Source: Mesorhizobium sp. STM 4661 (GTDB lineage Bacteria; Pseudomonadota; Alphaproteobacteria; Rhizobiales; Rhizobiaceae). Taken from it: a stretch of 64,000 bases of DNA. Position numbers and translations under genes: made by a program. The stretch covers positions 62,001-126,000 of the forward strand of contig NZ_CAAF010000073.1 of assembly GCF_000359125.1 (NCBI RefSeq). Direction: 5' to 3'. The notes beneath the pieces were generated by a model. It worked only from the letters and a program-made list of their open reading frames with translations, was not told where the DNA came from and made no database searches. Each line of letters begins with the position of its first letter. Position 1 is the stretch's first letter. Of the stretch, positions 43,045-51,389 are shown one piece after another.

Positions 43045-44796
43045 TCAGTCGAGGCGCATGCGCCGTTCGGCAAAGACGTAGAGCGGACGCCACAGCGTGC
43101 GGTTGAACAGGGTGACGAAGAACGACATGACGGCGATGCCAAACACGACGCGCGGAAAATCGCCGACTTCGGTCGCCCTGGCGATGTAGGAGCCGAGTCC
43201 GAAGGCCTCCAGCTTCGTGTTGCCCCAGCTTGCCAGTTCGGCGACGATGGAAGCGTTCCACGAGCCGCCCGAGGCGGTGAGCGCGCCGGTGACGTAATAG
43301 GGAAAGATGCCGGGCAGGATGACATAGCGCCACCACGACCACGAGCGCAGCTTGAAGACGGCGGCGGCCTCCTTGAGATCGGCGGGAAATGCGCTGGCGC
43401 CCGCGATCACGTTGAACAGGATGTACCATTGCGTACCGAGCACCATCAGCGGCGACAGCCAGATCGACGGGTTCGCCCCGGTGGCGACGATGGCGAGGAC
43501 GGCGAAGGGAAACAGCACATTGGCCGGAAAGGCGGCCAGGAACTGCGCCAGTGGCTGGACCCGCTCGGCGACGGCCGGCCGCAATCCGATCCAGACGCCG
43601 ATCGGCACCCAGATCAGGCTGGCGATGGCAATCAGCACGACGACGCGCACGAGCGTCACCAGGCCGCCGCCGAAAGCCTCCGTGACGTCGCTCCAGCCGA
43701 GCGTGCGGTGCATGTAGGAGACGGCCGTCCAGGCGCCCCAAAGGGCAATCACCAGCACGAAACCCAGCCACAAACGGTCGATGAGCCGCGATACAGTCGG
43801 ATTGGCGGCAGCGGGCGCGGCCCGGCGGCGGCCCAGCCGGACGAGCATCAGGCGCTGCCACACCCAGGCGAAGGGCGCGACAAGGATTTTGACGAGGCGC
43901 GCGCCGCGCAGCACGTCATATGCCCAGGAGCGCGGCTTTTGCTGGCTGGCGGTCTGCTCGAAGCGGAACTTGTCGGCCCAGGCGACGATCGGCCGGAACA
44001 GCAGCTGATCGTAGAGCAGGATGAGAATTCCCATCGCCAGCACGGCCCAGCCGACGGCGCGGAAATCCTGCTTGTCGATGGCCAGCGCCAGCCACGAACC
44101 GATGCCGGGAAGCTGGACCGTGGTGTTGCCGACGGTGATCGCCTCCGAGGCGACGACGAAGAACCAGCCGCCCGACATCGACATCATCGTGTTCCAGACC
44201 AGGCCGGGCGCGGCGAAAGGCGCTTCCAGCCGCCAGAAGCGCTGCCAGGCCGAGAGGCCGAAGCCGCGGCTGACCTCGTCGAGGTCGCGCGGCACGGTGC
44301 GCAGCGACTGGTAGAACGAGAAGGCCATGTTCCAGGCCTGGGCGGTGAAGATGGCGAAGATCGACGCGCATTCGGCACCAAGTTGACTTCCGGGAAACAG
44401 ACCCACGAAGAAGGTCACGGTGAAGGTCAGGAAACCCAGCACCGGCACCGACTGAAGGATGTCGAGCGCCGGAATGATGACCATCTCGGCGCGGCGGCTC
44501 TTGGCGGCGAGCGTCGCGACCGTGAAGGTGAACAGCAGCGATGCGATGATCGCCGCGAACATGCGCAGCGTCGTGCGCAACGCATATTCCGGCAGGTTGG
44601 CGATGTCGAGCGTCACCGGCGCGGCGGAGAGCACCGCAGCCGGCGCCCGCATGGCGCTGGCGCCATGCGCCAGCAGCACGATCAGCGCCGCCAGGATCGC
44701 CAGCGCGACGAGATCGTAGCTGTTGGGCATGATGCGGTTGCGCACAAGCTGGGCGGCTTCGCGCTGCGAGGTACGGTCGTGTGGCAGGAAGATCAT
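43045..44796 (-). CDS. Double-length ABC transporter permease (two fused permease domains)
   Basis: 583 residues, about twice the normal permease length, with ten to twelve helices and two EAA loops: EVSRGFGLSAWQRFWRLE in the first half and EAAAVFKLRSWSWWRYVILP in the second. It should form the whole channel alone and work with the ATPase downstream. The halves are related to SsuC/TauC-like permeases. No ribosome site is obvious at ATG 44796. Uptake or efflux of an anion is possible; without a binding protein the ligand cannot be guessed. Confidence 0.88.
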   Translation of the reverse strand: MIFLPHDRTSQREAAQLVRNRIMPNSYDLVALAILAALIVLLAHGASAMRAPAAVLSAAPVTLDIANLPEYALRTTLRMFAAIIASLLFTFTVATLAAKSRRAEMVIIPALDILQSVPVLGFLTFTVTFFVGLFPGSQLGAECASIFAIFTAQAWNMAFSFYQSLRTVPRDLDEVSRGFGLSAWQRFWRLEAPFAAPGLVWNTMMSMSGGWFFVVASEAITVGNTTVQLPGIGSWLALAIDKQDFRAVGWAVLAMGILILLYDQLLFRPIVAWADKFRFEQTASQQKPRSWAYDVLRGARLVKILVAPFAWVWQRLMLVRLGRRRAAPAAANPTVSRLIDRLWLGFVLVIALWGAWTAVSYMHRTLGWSDVTEAFGGGLVTLVRVVVLIAIASLIWVPIGVWIGLRPAVAERVQPLAQFLAAFPANVLFPFAVLAIVATGANPSIWLSPLMVLGTQWYILFNVIAGASAFPADLKEAAAVFKLRSWSWWRYVILPGIFPYYVTGALTASGGSWNASIVAELASWGNTKLEAFGLGSYIARATEVGDFPRVVFGIAVMSFFVTLFNRTLWRPLYVFAERRMRLD

Positions 44797-44871
44797 GGCA
44801 TCTGTCCGGACGAGGGTTTGAACGCTGGCTTGCCGGCGCCCGCCGCGCCCAGGCGGGACGGCGGGCGTCGA

Positions 44872-45102
44872 TCAGGCGACGAGACGCAAGGGCGTGCCAC
44901 GACTGGCGCCTTCTTCCGGGGCAGCCTGCCGCTCCCGCGCCCAGCGGCATTCGAGGCGGCCGGTCGAAGCGTTCCTCGACCAGCACGCGACGAGTGCCGG
45001 GGTCGGCCGGACGCTTGCGGCTATGGGGCGGCCGACAGTCGGTCGCCCGCGCAAGGCAATGCCGCTGACACGGATGCCGGGAAGGATGAGGGTGTTGGTC
45101 AT
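44872..45102 (-). CDS. Possible small ORF upstream of the double-permease operon
   Basis: 76 codons with an exceptionally good ribosome site, AAGGAGGTGA, 6 bp before ATG 45102 (a second ATG at 45105 overlaps it). The product starts with TNTLILPGIRVSGIAL and is then arginine- and proline-rich with no family. It ends 75 bp before the permease start. It may be a regulatory leader peptide, a very small protein or the 5' end of a decayed gene; the composition of the second half is poor. Confidence 0.4.
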   Translation of the reverse strand: MTNTLILPGIRVSGIALRGRPTVGRPIAASVRPTPALVACWSRNASTGRLECRWARERQAAPEEGASRGTPLRLVA

Positions 45103-45105
45103 CAT

Positions 45106-45436
45106 TCACCTCCTTCGATCGCTGCCGACCGAACCGGAGGTGGACGTGGACAGGCCTAGGCCCGAACGGCGTTCACCCGGCAGGTTCTGCCGGTCGCAAT
45201 CCAGATTTTGGGTTTCGCTGCCCCGGCGGACCGCATTTCGGCCGCCGGAACGCTACTAGGGTAGCCGTCCATTGTTCTCTCTATCGGTTTTGGGCGAACG
45301 CCGAAGTGTCCGCTGTGGCCGCAGCTATGCCCGGCGCCGGGACTTGTCAACCGCGGCGCCGCCAAGCGGAGCGCAACGATACCAACGTATAGTCCGGCTA
45401 TACCGTTGCCGAAGGGCGGCCCCATCCGATGCAAGG
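45106..45436. other. 331-bp intergenic region with one inverted repeat
   Basis: There is no gene. The region lies upstream of the double-permease operon and past the end of the response regulator. The only structure I see is GTATAG-N5-CTATAC at 45387-45403. A promoter for the permease operon should be here. Confidence 0.5.
45387..45403. promoter_or_regulatory. Inverted repeat GTATAG-N5-CTATAC
   Basis: The 6-bp arms are perfect and the site lies 34 bp past the stop of the response regulator, upstream of the double-permease operon. It could be an operator for that operon. Confidence 0.3.
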
Positions 45437-46066
45437 CTACGTCAGGTCGCGTGTGAAAATGCCGATCATGTCGGCCATCCTGATCAGTTCCGCCAGCGAG
45501 CGGGCCTGCATCTTGCGCATGACATGGCCCCGGCGAACCTTGACCGTGATCTCGCTGACGCCGAGCTCGCCGGCGGCCTGCTTGTTCAGCCGGCCCTTGA
45601 CGACCAGCGCCAGAACCTCGCGTTCGCCGGCGCTCAAAGTGGCCAGGCGCTCCCGCAACTGCGTCAGCGTCGCCAGTTCCTGTCGCCGCTTGCGGTCCTT
45701 TTCGATGCCGGCCTGGATGGCGTCAAGCAGATCCTGGTCGCGAAACGGCTTGGTCAGGAATTCGATCGCGCCGGCCTTCATCGCCCTGACCGCCATCGGC
45801 ACGTCGCCATGGCCGGTGATGAAGACGATCGGCATCCCCTCGCCCGACCTGACCAGTTCGCCCTGGAAATCGAGCCCGCTCTGGCCCGGCATCCTGATGT
45901 CGAGCACGAGGCACGCGGGCGCGTCGGATTTTTCAGCCGCCGCGAACTCGCCCGCCGATCCAAAGGAGCGCACATCGATCCCGACCGAATCGAGAAGGTT
46001 GCCGAGCGCCTGCCGGACGGAGGCGTCGTCATCGACGACATAGACGATGGGTCGCGCTTCGTTCAC
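45437..46066 (-). CDS. FixJ/NarL-type response regulator
   Basis: 209 residues. The receiver domain has the acidic pair in VVDDDAS, phosphorylatable D56 in CLVLDIRMPG, a threonine in VFITGHGD and a lysine in LTKPF. The LuxR-type DNA-binding domain follows (LSAGEREVLALVVKGRLNKQ, VKVRRGHVMRKM). The sequence MPIVFITGHGDVPMAVRAMK is characteristic of FixJ/NodW-like proteins. It is preceded by its sensor kinase 93 bp upstream on the same strand. Targets are unknown. Confidence 0.9.
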   Translation of the reverse strand: MNEARPIVYVVDDDASVRQALGNLLDSVGIDVRSFGSAGEFAAAEKSDAPACLVLDIRMPGQSGLDFQGELVRSGEGMPIVFITGHGDVPMAVRAMKAGAIEFLTKPFRDQDLLDAIQAGIEKDRKRRQELATLTQLRERLATLSAGEREVLALVVKGRLNKQAAGELGVSEITVKVRRGHVMRKMQARSLAELIRMADMIGIFTRDLT

Positions 46067-46159
46067 CTGCGGATCCGGCGGCTGTGGCTCCTCCGGACGA
46101 AAAGCTTCCGGCTGTCTTCCGGTATGGGCACGGAGCGGCCGGTTTGCAAGGCGCTCCAG

Positions 46160-47188
46160 TCAGCTTTGCGGCAAGGTGAAGCGCAGGACCGTGCCGCGCG
46201 AGGTGCCGGCCGCGGCCCAGATGCGCCCGCCATGCGCCTCGACGATCGAGCGGCTGATCGCCAGTCCCATTCCCATGCCTCCGGGCTTGGTGGTGTGGAA
46301 GGGATCGAACAGCCGCTCGGGGTCTTGCCGGCCGAACCCGGCGCCGGAATCGTGCACGCCGACAAGCACGCCGTCGCCGTCATGCAGCCTAGTCTCGATC
46401 TTCAGCTCCCGCGGCCCTGCGTCGGTTGAGCGAACCGCATCGACGGCGTTGGCGACAAGATTGAGGATCACCTGCTGCAACTGGATCTTGTCGGCCGGCA
46501 CCGGCGGCAGACCATCGGCCAGCGCCATGCGCACCGAAACATCGTTCTGCTCGATTTCGTTTCGTGCCAGGGCGATGGCTTCCAGCACCGTTTCGTTGAG
46601 ATCGAGCGGCGTCTTCACGAAGGGCGCCCGCTTGACCAGCGCCCGGATGCGGGCGACCACTTCGCTTGCCCGCATGGCGTCCTCGACGATGCGCTCGAGC
46701 GTGCTTGTCGCCTGCCCGAGATTCGGCGGCTCCGCCGCCAGCCAGCGCTGGCAGGCATTGCCATTGGTAACGATCGCGGCAAGCGGCTGGTTGACCTCGT
46801 GAGCGATCGATGCCGTCAGTTCGCCCAGCGTGGTGACGCGCGTGACATGGGCAAGCTGCGCCTGGGCGTTGCGCGCCGCGGCCTCCGCGGCAGCAGTCCT
46901 CAGGCACAGATAGGTCGTCAGCCCGAACGCCGCGATGCTGATGACGCAATTGATGAGACCGGCCCGTGGCGAGCCAGACTGGGTCAGGAAGTAGCTCAGC
47001 ACCGTCAGCGCGATGCAGGCGGACGCCAGGAGCATGATGCCGCGCCTGTGCAGGAAGCCGACCGAGAACAGCACGACCGCGACATAGAAAACCGCAACGG
47101 CGATCTCCATGTCGGTCACCGTGTCGAAGATGAAAATCACCGCCATGACGGCGATCGCCGCCAGGGGTAACGCCGTCGATCGTGTCAT
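46160..47188 (-). CDS. Membrane sensor histidine kinase
   Basis: 342 residues from ATG 47188. Four helices span residues ~5-95 with very short loops, so the signal may be sensed in the membrane. The H-box has H130 in LTASIAHEVNQPLAA, followed by QVILNLVANAVDAV (N-box), DSGAGFG and GMGMGLAIS (G-boxes). There is no PAS domain. The kinase belongs to the FixL-like group and should phosphorylate the response regulator encoded next. Confidence 0.9.
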   Translation of the reverse strand: MTRSTALPLAAIAVMAVIFIFDTVTDMEIAVAVFYVAVVLFSVGFLHRRGIMLLASACIALTVLSYFLTQSGSPRAGLINCVISIAAFGLTTYLCLRTAAAEAAARNAQAQLAHVTRVTTLGELTASIAHEVNQPLAAIVTNGNACQRWLAAEPPNLGQATSTLERIVEDAMRASEVVARIRALVKRAPFVKTPLDLNETVLEAIALARNEIEQNDVSVRMALADGLPPVPADKIQLQQVILNLVANAVDAVRSTDAGPRELKIETRLHDGDGVLVGVHDSGAGFGRQDPERLFDPFHTTKPGGMGMGLAISRSIVEAHGGRIWAAAGTSRGTVLRFTLPQS

Positions 47189-47551
47189 TGGGGGTCCCTT
47201 GCCGCTGACCGCTTGTCGTGAAATCGAAACTGCCGACCAGCAAGATGCCACCGATCGCACGGCGTGCAATCTCCGCCTGGCAAGATCGCGCCGGACACCA
47301 GGACGCTGGATGCGCGTCGGCGTGATCTAGAGATACGGCCGACCGATGGCCGACCTTATTCGTTGGTGGCAACCCCGGCTGATCACGCTAAGCCACGGCG
47401 AGGTACCGCCCGCCGGTCCTGGAACGATGAACAGTGTCGCCCCTCAGGCCGGTTCGCGCTTCAGCGCCTGCGCCATGCAATGGATGCCGTCGCCGGTTTT
47501 GGAGATCTCGCTCATGTCGACCGCCGCCACTTCGCCGGCGGTGGTGAATGA
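47189..47551. other. Intergenic region with a gene remnant
   Basis: Between the sensor kinase start and the end of the catabolic operon there is no intact gene. Bases 47444-47534 are the 3' end of an amidinotransferase gene; the remaining ~255 bp show nothing recognisable beyond the expected kinase promoter. Confidence 0.6.
47444..47534 (-). pseudogene. 3' remnant of an arginine deiminase/amidinotransferase gene
   Basis: On the minus strand the last ~29 codons of an amidinotransferase are preserved (EVAAVDMSEISKTGDGIHC, then MAQALKREPA and a TGA stop). Bases 47448-47534 match 56238-56324, the 3' end of the intact gene at 56234, at 83 of 87 positions without gaps. One of the four differences changes a residue (G to D beside the catalytic cysteine region). 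Nothing of the 5' part is present. Confidence 0.85.
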
Positions 47552-48808
47552 TCATCTATAACGGTTGCCCGCAGAGGCCGCCACGATGGCTGCCTGCAGC
47601 AGGACCCGCGCACCGGTGATTGCATGAGCAGGCTCCACATATTCGGCCTCATTGTGGCTGAGCCCGTCGCGGCACGGCACGAAGATCATTGCAGCCGGCG
47701 CCACGCGGGCGATGAACAGCGCGTCATGGAAAGCGCCCGATGTCATCCGCTTGTGCGGTAGCCGCAGAGAATTGACGGCTTCTTCGACGACATCGATCAT
47801 ATCCGGCGAAAATGCTGCCCCGGGCATATCGAACGATCGCGCGATCGCTGCCGTGCAGTTCCGGGCCTCGGCCTCCGCCCGGCAGACCTGGCGCACCTCG
47901 GCCTCAATGGCATCGAGCCGCTCCGGCTGCGGATGCCGCAGGTCGACGGTGAAGATCACCGATTGCGGTATCGCGTTTATCGATCCTGGCTGGGCTGCGA
48001 TCCGGCCCACTGTCAGCCGTGCGTCGGCGTCGAGCGGCATGATCGTTGCCTGCAGCCTGTGCATCGCCGTAACGGCGGCAACCATCGGATCCCTACGGTA
48101 TGCAAGGCCGGTCGTGCCGGCGTGACCGGCAGACCCCTGAATGCAGACTTCCAGCCAGCGCGTACCCTGGACGGCCGTGACGACGCCGATCGGCATCCGC
48201 TCCTTTTCCAGCGATGGCCCCTGTTCGATATGGAGTTCGATGTAGCCCGATATCGGCATGCCGATCGGCCGCGCGGCCGCCTCCGGCAATGCAGCGATCG
48301 TCGCATCGAGTTCCGTTGCGAGGGACGCGCCGTCACTGCCGACCGTGGATTTCCACGAGGAAATATCCGCGCCGGTGAATGCCATCGAGCCCATGACGCC
48401 GGGCGCGAAGCGGCTGCCCTCTTCATTGGCCCAGGCGACGACCTCGATCGGCATTCGGGTTTGCCCCTTCGCGTCCTCCAGTGCTTCGAGCGCCTCGAAG
48501 GCGCAGAGCGTGCCGAGCGCTCCGTCGAAGCGCCCGCCGGTCGGCTGGCTGTCGAGGTGGCTGCCGATTAAGAGCGGCGACTGCGTGGTATCCGAGCCCT
48601 CGCGGCGGATGAAGAGGTTCGCCATGCCGTCCTGAAAAACCTGGAAGCCGCGCTTGAGCGCCAGTTCCGCCAGCAGGCGCCGGGCGCTGCGATCCTCGAC
48701 GCTGAACGCCTGCCGGTTGACGCCCCCGGCCGGCGTCGCGCCGATCCGGGCGAACGCATCGAGCCGCCTGAGCAATCTCTCGCCGTCAATTTCCGGCTGC
48801 AAAGTCAT
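47552..48808 (-). CDS. M20-family amidohydrolase, N-carbamoyl-L-amino-acid hydrolase/allantoate amidohydrolase-like
   Basis: 418 residues, normal length. Metal ligands of the dinuclear site are in place: H84 in IGSHLDSQP, D95 in GGRFDGALG, E129/E130 in WANEEGSRF, H193 in ELHIEQGP and a C-terminal histidine in LSHNEAEY. SGAFHDALF is the family's substrate-side motif. It hydrolyses a carbamoyl or ureido amide to ammonia and CO2. ATGA overlaps the BtpA-like gene by 4 bp. It is the last gene of the island operon and suggests a ureido-type intermediate. Confidence 0.88.
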   Translation of the reverse strand: MTLQPEIDGERLLRRLDAFARIGATPAGGVNRQAFSVEDRSARRLLAELALKRGFQVFQDGMANLFIRREGSDTTQSPLLIGSHLDSQPTGGRFDGALGTLCAFEALEALEDAKGQTRMPIEVVAWANEEGSRFAPGVMGSMAFTGADISSWKSTVGSDGASLATELDATIAALPEAAARPIGMPISGYIELHIEQGPSLEKERMPIGVVTAVQGTRWLEVCIQGSAGHAGTTGLAYRRDPMVAAVTAMHRLQATIMPLDADARLTVGRIAAQPGSINAIPQSVIFTVDLRHPQPERLDAIEAEVRQVCRAEAEARNCTAAIARSFDMPGAAFSPDMIDVVEEAVNSLRLPHKRMTSGAFHDALFIARVAPAAMIFVPCRDGLSHNEAEYVEPAHAITGARVLLQAAIVAASAGNRYR

Positions 48809-49677
48809 CGCTTGAGGCCGCGGATGAAGGCGTTCACCCGCTGCGGTTCAACCTGGTTCCACCAGACCCCGTCATATTTGAGCGAGCTGGCGACGATCAC
48901 GCCGTCGACGATGTCGAGAATATCGTTGGCATTGTCAGCCGTTACACCGCTGCCGACAAGCGTCGGCAATCCGGCTGCTTCCTTGATCATCCTGATGTAG
49001 CCGAGGTCAGCGGCGTGGCCGGTGCGCTGGCCGGTGGCGATTACCGCATCGGCATCGAAGAACACCAGATCCTTGACCTGTTCCTCGACCGGCCGGTCGC
49101 CGACGATCGCATGTGCGCCGTGCTTGACATGGGCATCGGCGAAGATGCGGATGCCGTTGGCCCGAAGCCTGGCGCGGAAGCGCATGGCACGCGCCGCTTC
49201 GCCTTCGATAAAGCCCTCATTGGCGACATAGGCGTTGGCCCATTGATTGACGCGGACGAAGGAGGCACCCGAGGCGCTGGCGATCGAAAGCGCTGGGATG
49301 GAGGCATTGGCCAGCACGTTGATTCCGATCGGCCTCCCGAGTTCGCGGCGGATGCGGTCGGAAACGACGGACATATAGGCGGAGGTTTCCGGCCCGATAT
49401 CATCCGGTTTGGCAAACGGCACGTCGCCGTGGTTCTCGACGATCACGCCATCGCAACCACCATGCAGATAGGCTCTCGCGTCGTCGAGGCCGCGTTGATA
49501 GATGGCCTCGACCGCCTCGCCACTATAACGCGGCGCGCCTGGCAGGGGTGCGAGATGAACGACGCCGATCGCCACCTTGCTCCTGCCGAAGATCGACTGC
49601 AACGCATCATCCGCGACTTGACCGATTGGTTTGGGGCCAATTGGTTTGGAGCCGATGGATTTGGGGGATTTTGTCAT
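48805..49677 (-). CDS. BtpA/SgcQ-family TIM-barrel protein
   Basis: 290 residues. GVVHLAPLPGAPRY and HGGCDGVIVENHGDVPFAKP are strongly typical of BtpA/SgcQ, which is a TIM barrel; VGSGVTADNANDILD closes it with a phosphate-binding-like loop. The family was named for photosystem I assembly in cyanobacteria, but heterotroph members lie in sugar or nucleoside operons. The N-terminus carries a short repeat (SIGSKPIGPKPIG). ATG 49677 overlaps the kinase stop by 4 bp. The function here is probably carbon-nitrogen or phosphosugar chemistry after the kinase step, by inference. Confidence 0.88.
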   Translation of the reverse strand: MTKSPKSIGSKPIGPKPIGQVADDALQSIFGRSKVAIGVVHLAPLPGAPRYSGEAVEAIYQRGLDDARAYLHGGCDGVIVENHGDVPFAKPDDIGPETSAYMSVVSDRIRRELGRPIGINVLANASIPALSIASASGASFVRVNQWANAYVANEGFIEGEAARAMRFRARLRANGIRIFADAHVKHGAHAIVGDRPVEEQVKDLVFFDADAVIATGQRTGHAADLGYIRMIKEAAGLPTLVGSGVTADNANDILDIVDGVIVASSLKYDGVWWNQVEPQRVNAFIRGLKR

Positions 49678-50585
49678 GCCTTTTCCGCTTCCGTCGTTTC
49701 CATGAGCATTTTCATCTCCCGCCTGTCGGGGCAGGACTCGAGCGTGCCGGCGCGCCCGACCGAAATGGCAGCGGCGCGTACCGCGATCCGCGCTGCCGCA
49801 GCAAGGTCCATGCCGTCCGCAAGGCAGCCGGCGAGGCAGCCGCAAAAGACATCGCCCGCGCCGCTGGTATCGACCACCGCCACCCTGGGCGCCGCGATCT
49901 GTTCGATCCGTCCTTCGCCATCGGCAACCAGGCAGCCATCCGCCCCAAGCGTCACGATCGCGGCGCCGGCACCTTGACGGATCAATTCGCGGACCGCGGC
50001 CGCAGGATCGCTGGCGCCGGTCAGTTGCGCCGCCTCACCCGCATTGGCGACAGCGAAGCTGACGGCGCTCAAAGGCGGTGCATGGCCGGCCGCGAGCGGG
50101 CTAGGATTGAAGATCGTCAAGGCTCCCGACGCGCGCGCCGCGCGCAGACAGGCCGTCGTTGCATCGGGGTGAAGGTTGCCCTGCATCACCATGATATCCA
50201 AGCGTTCGATCGAGCGCACGAAGCCACTGTCGGCCAGGGGATCGAAAGCGGTGGCGCAACTGGCGCCGGTGACGACAAGGTTCTCGCCGCGCGCATCGAC
50301 GATGATTGTCGAACGGTCGCTGGGCAGCGGCAGCGTCGCCAGATGACGGACGTCGAGATCGCGGCTCAACTGCTCCCTTATCCATGCGCCGGCCGCATCA
50401 TTGCCGATCGCCGCACGGAAACGAACATCAGCTCCGGTGCGTGCCGCGGCCACCGCCTGATTCGCACCTTTGCCGCCAAGTCCGTCGGAATGTTCCGACG
50501 CGTTCAGCGTCTCTCCCGCCGCCGGAAAGCGGTCCAGCCGAAACGTCGTATCGACGCAGACATTGCCGATGACATGGACGCGCAT
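49674..50585 (-). CDS. PfkB-family carbohydrate/nucleoside kinase
   Basis: 303 residues, ribokinase fold. GGKG (37-40) and the first signature run ANQAVAAARTGADV, NAGE is at 181-184, and the catalytic aspartate is D245 in DTSGAGD. It phosphorylates a sugar hydroxyl with ATP; ribose, a nucleoside or a pseudouridine-like C-nucleoside all fit the family. ATG 50585 lies 2 bp after the stop of the PF07090-like gene. As the only kinase in the cluster it should trap the imported substrate. Confidence 0.9.
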   Translation of the reverse strand: MRVHVIGNVCVDTTFRLDRFPAAGETLNASEHSDGLGGKGANQAVAAARTGADVRFRAAIGNDAAGAWIREQLSRDLDVRHLATLPLPSDRSTIIVDARGENLVVTGASCATAFDPLADSGFVRSIERLDIMVMQGNLHPDATTACLRAARASGALTIFNPSPLAAGHAPPLSAVSFAVANAGEAAQLTGASDPAAAVRELIRQGAGAAIVTLGADGCLVADGEGRIEQIAAPRVAVVDTSGAGDVFCGCLAGCLADGMDLAAAARIAVRAAAISVGRAGTLESCPDRREMKMLMETTEAEKA

Positions 50586-50587
50586 GG

Positions 50588-51358
50588 CTAGTCCTTGGCT
50601 GTTGCCCAGCCCAGCATCTGTTCGAAGAGCGTCTTGTAGCCGCTCCAGGCGATGAAGCCCGGCGGCAGCCAGTGCGGGCCGACATCCGAGGTCCAGGCGA
50701 CGGTGCGGCCCTTGCCATATTTGCCGGTCACCAGCAGCGGCAGGGAACGGTAGTCGGAAGACACGGTGGCGAGAACTTCCGCACCGTCCTTGACCGTAAC
50801 CTCGTTGAAGCCGAGCAGGATCGGCCAATCCTTGCCCAGGCCTTTGAGGATCGGATGGCTCTGCTGGCCGACAACGACCGGCGCATAGCCCTCCGGAACC
50901 TCGACGCGATCATCCACGGACAGGCACGTGACCGGCAGAACCTCCTCGACCGGCGTCTTGTGATAGCGCGCGCCGCCATTGATGCCCTGGAAACTGTAGT
51001 AGCCGCCGAACATCAGCAGACCGCCGCCATTGCCGACATAATCGCGCAGCAGGCGCAGCCGGTTCGGCGTCGGCCTGGAGTGGATCCAGGTGTCGGGGTG
51101 AAGCAGCAGCGTGTTGGCGCCAAGATCGGAAAGCACGACCGCGTCATAGGCCGAAAGCGCTTCCATGGTCTGGGGAAAATTCCGCTGCGCCTCATGCGCC
51201 GGCATGAAGGTGACGTCGAACGGACCATCCTTCAGCGCGGCCAGCAGTTCGTCGGCGCCGGTGTGATAGGTCACGGTCGGAAACTGGTCGAAGCCCTTGA
51301 TATGGGTCGCGGTCGAGACCCAGGATTCGCCTGCGAGAAGAACCTTCTTCCTGGACAT
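50588..51358 (-). CDS. Glutamine-amidotransferase-like protein (PF07090 type)
   Basis: 256 residues with the class I glutamine-amidotransferase-like fold: VLLAGESWVSTATHIKGFDQ at the start, VVLSDLGANTLLL, and GNGGGLLMFGGYYSFQGING at the nucleophile-elbow region, where no cysteine is visible, followed by HPILKGLGKDWP. The family is uncharacterised and often lies beside PfkB, ABC or uronate genes. With the usual cysteine missing it may be a binding or hydrolytic enzyme and not an amidotransferase. Confidence 0.8.
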   Translation of the reverse strand: MSRKKVLLAGESWVSTATHIKGFDQFPTVTYHTGADELLAALKDGPFDVTFMPAHEAQRNFPQTMEALSAYDAVVLSDLGANTLLLHPDTWIHSRPTPNRLRLLRDYVGNGGGLLMFGGYYSFQGINGGARYHKTPVEEVLPVTCLSVDDRVEVPEGYAPVVVGQQSHPILKGLGKDWPILLGFNEVTVKDGAEVLATVSSDYRSLPLLVTGKYGKGRTVAWTSDVGPHWLPPGFIAWSGYKTLFEQMLGWATAKD

Positions 51359-51389
51359 GTTTACCCCCTATGTCGAATTGATCCGCAGC

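Noticed and set aside
42982..45159. A 725-codon plus-strand ORF opposite the double permease
   Set aside because: Strongly acidic/basic low-complexity shadow of a high-G+C membrane gene with no domain or ribosome site.
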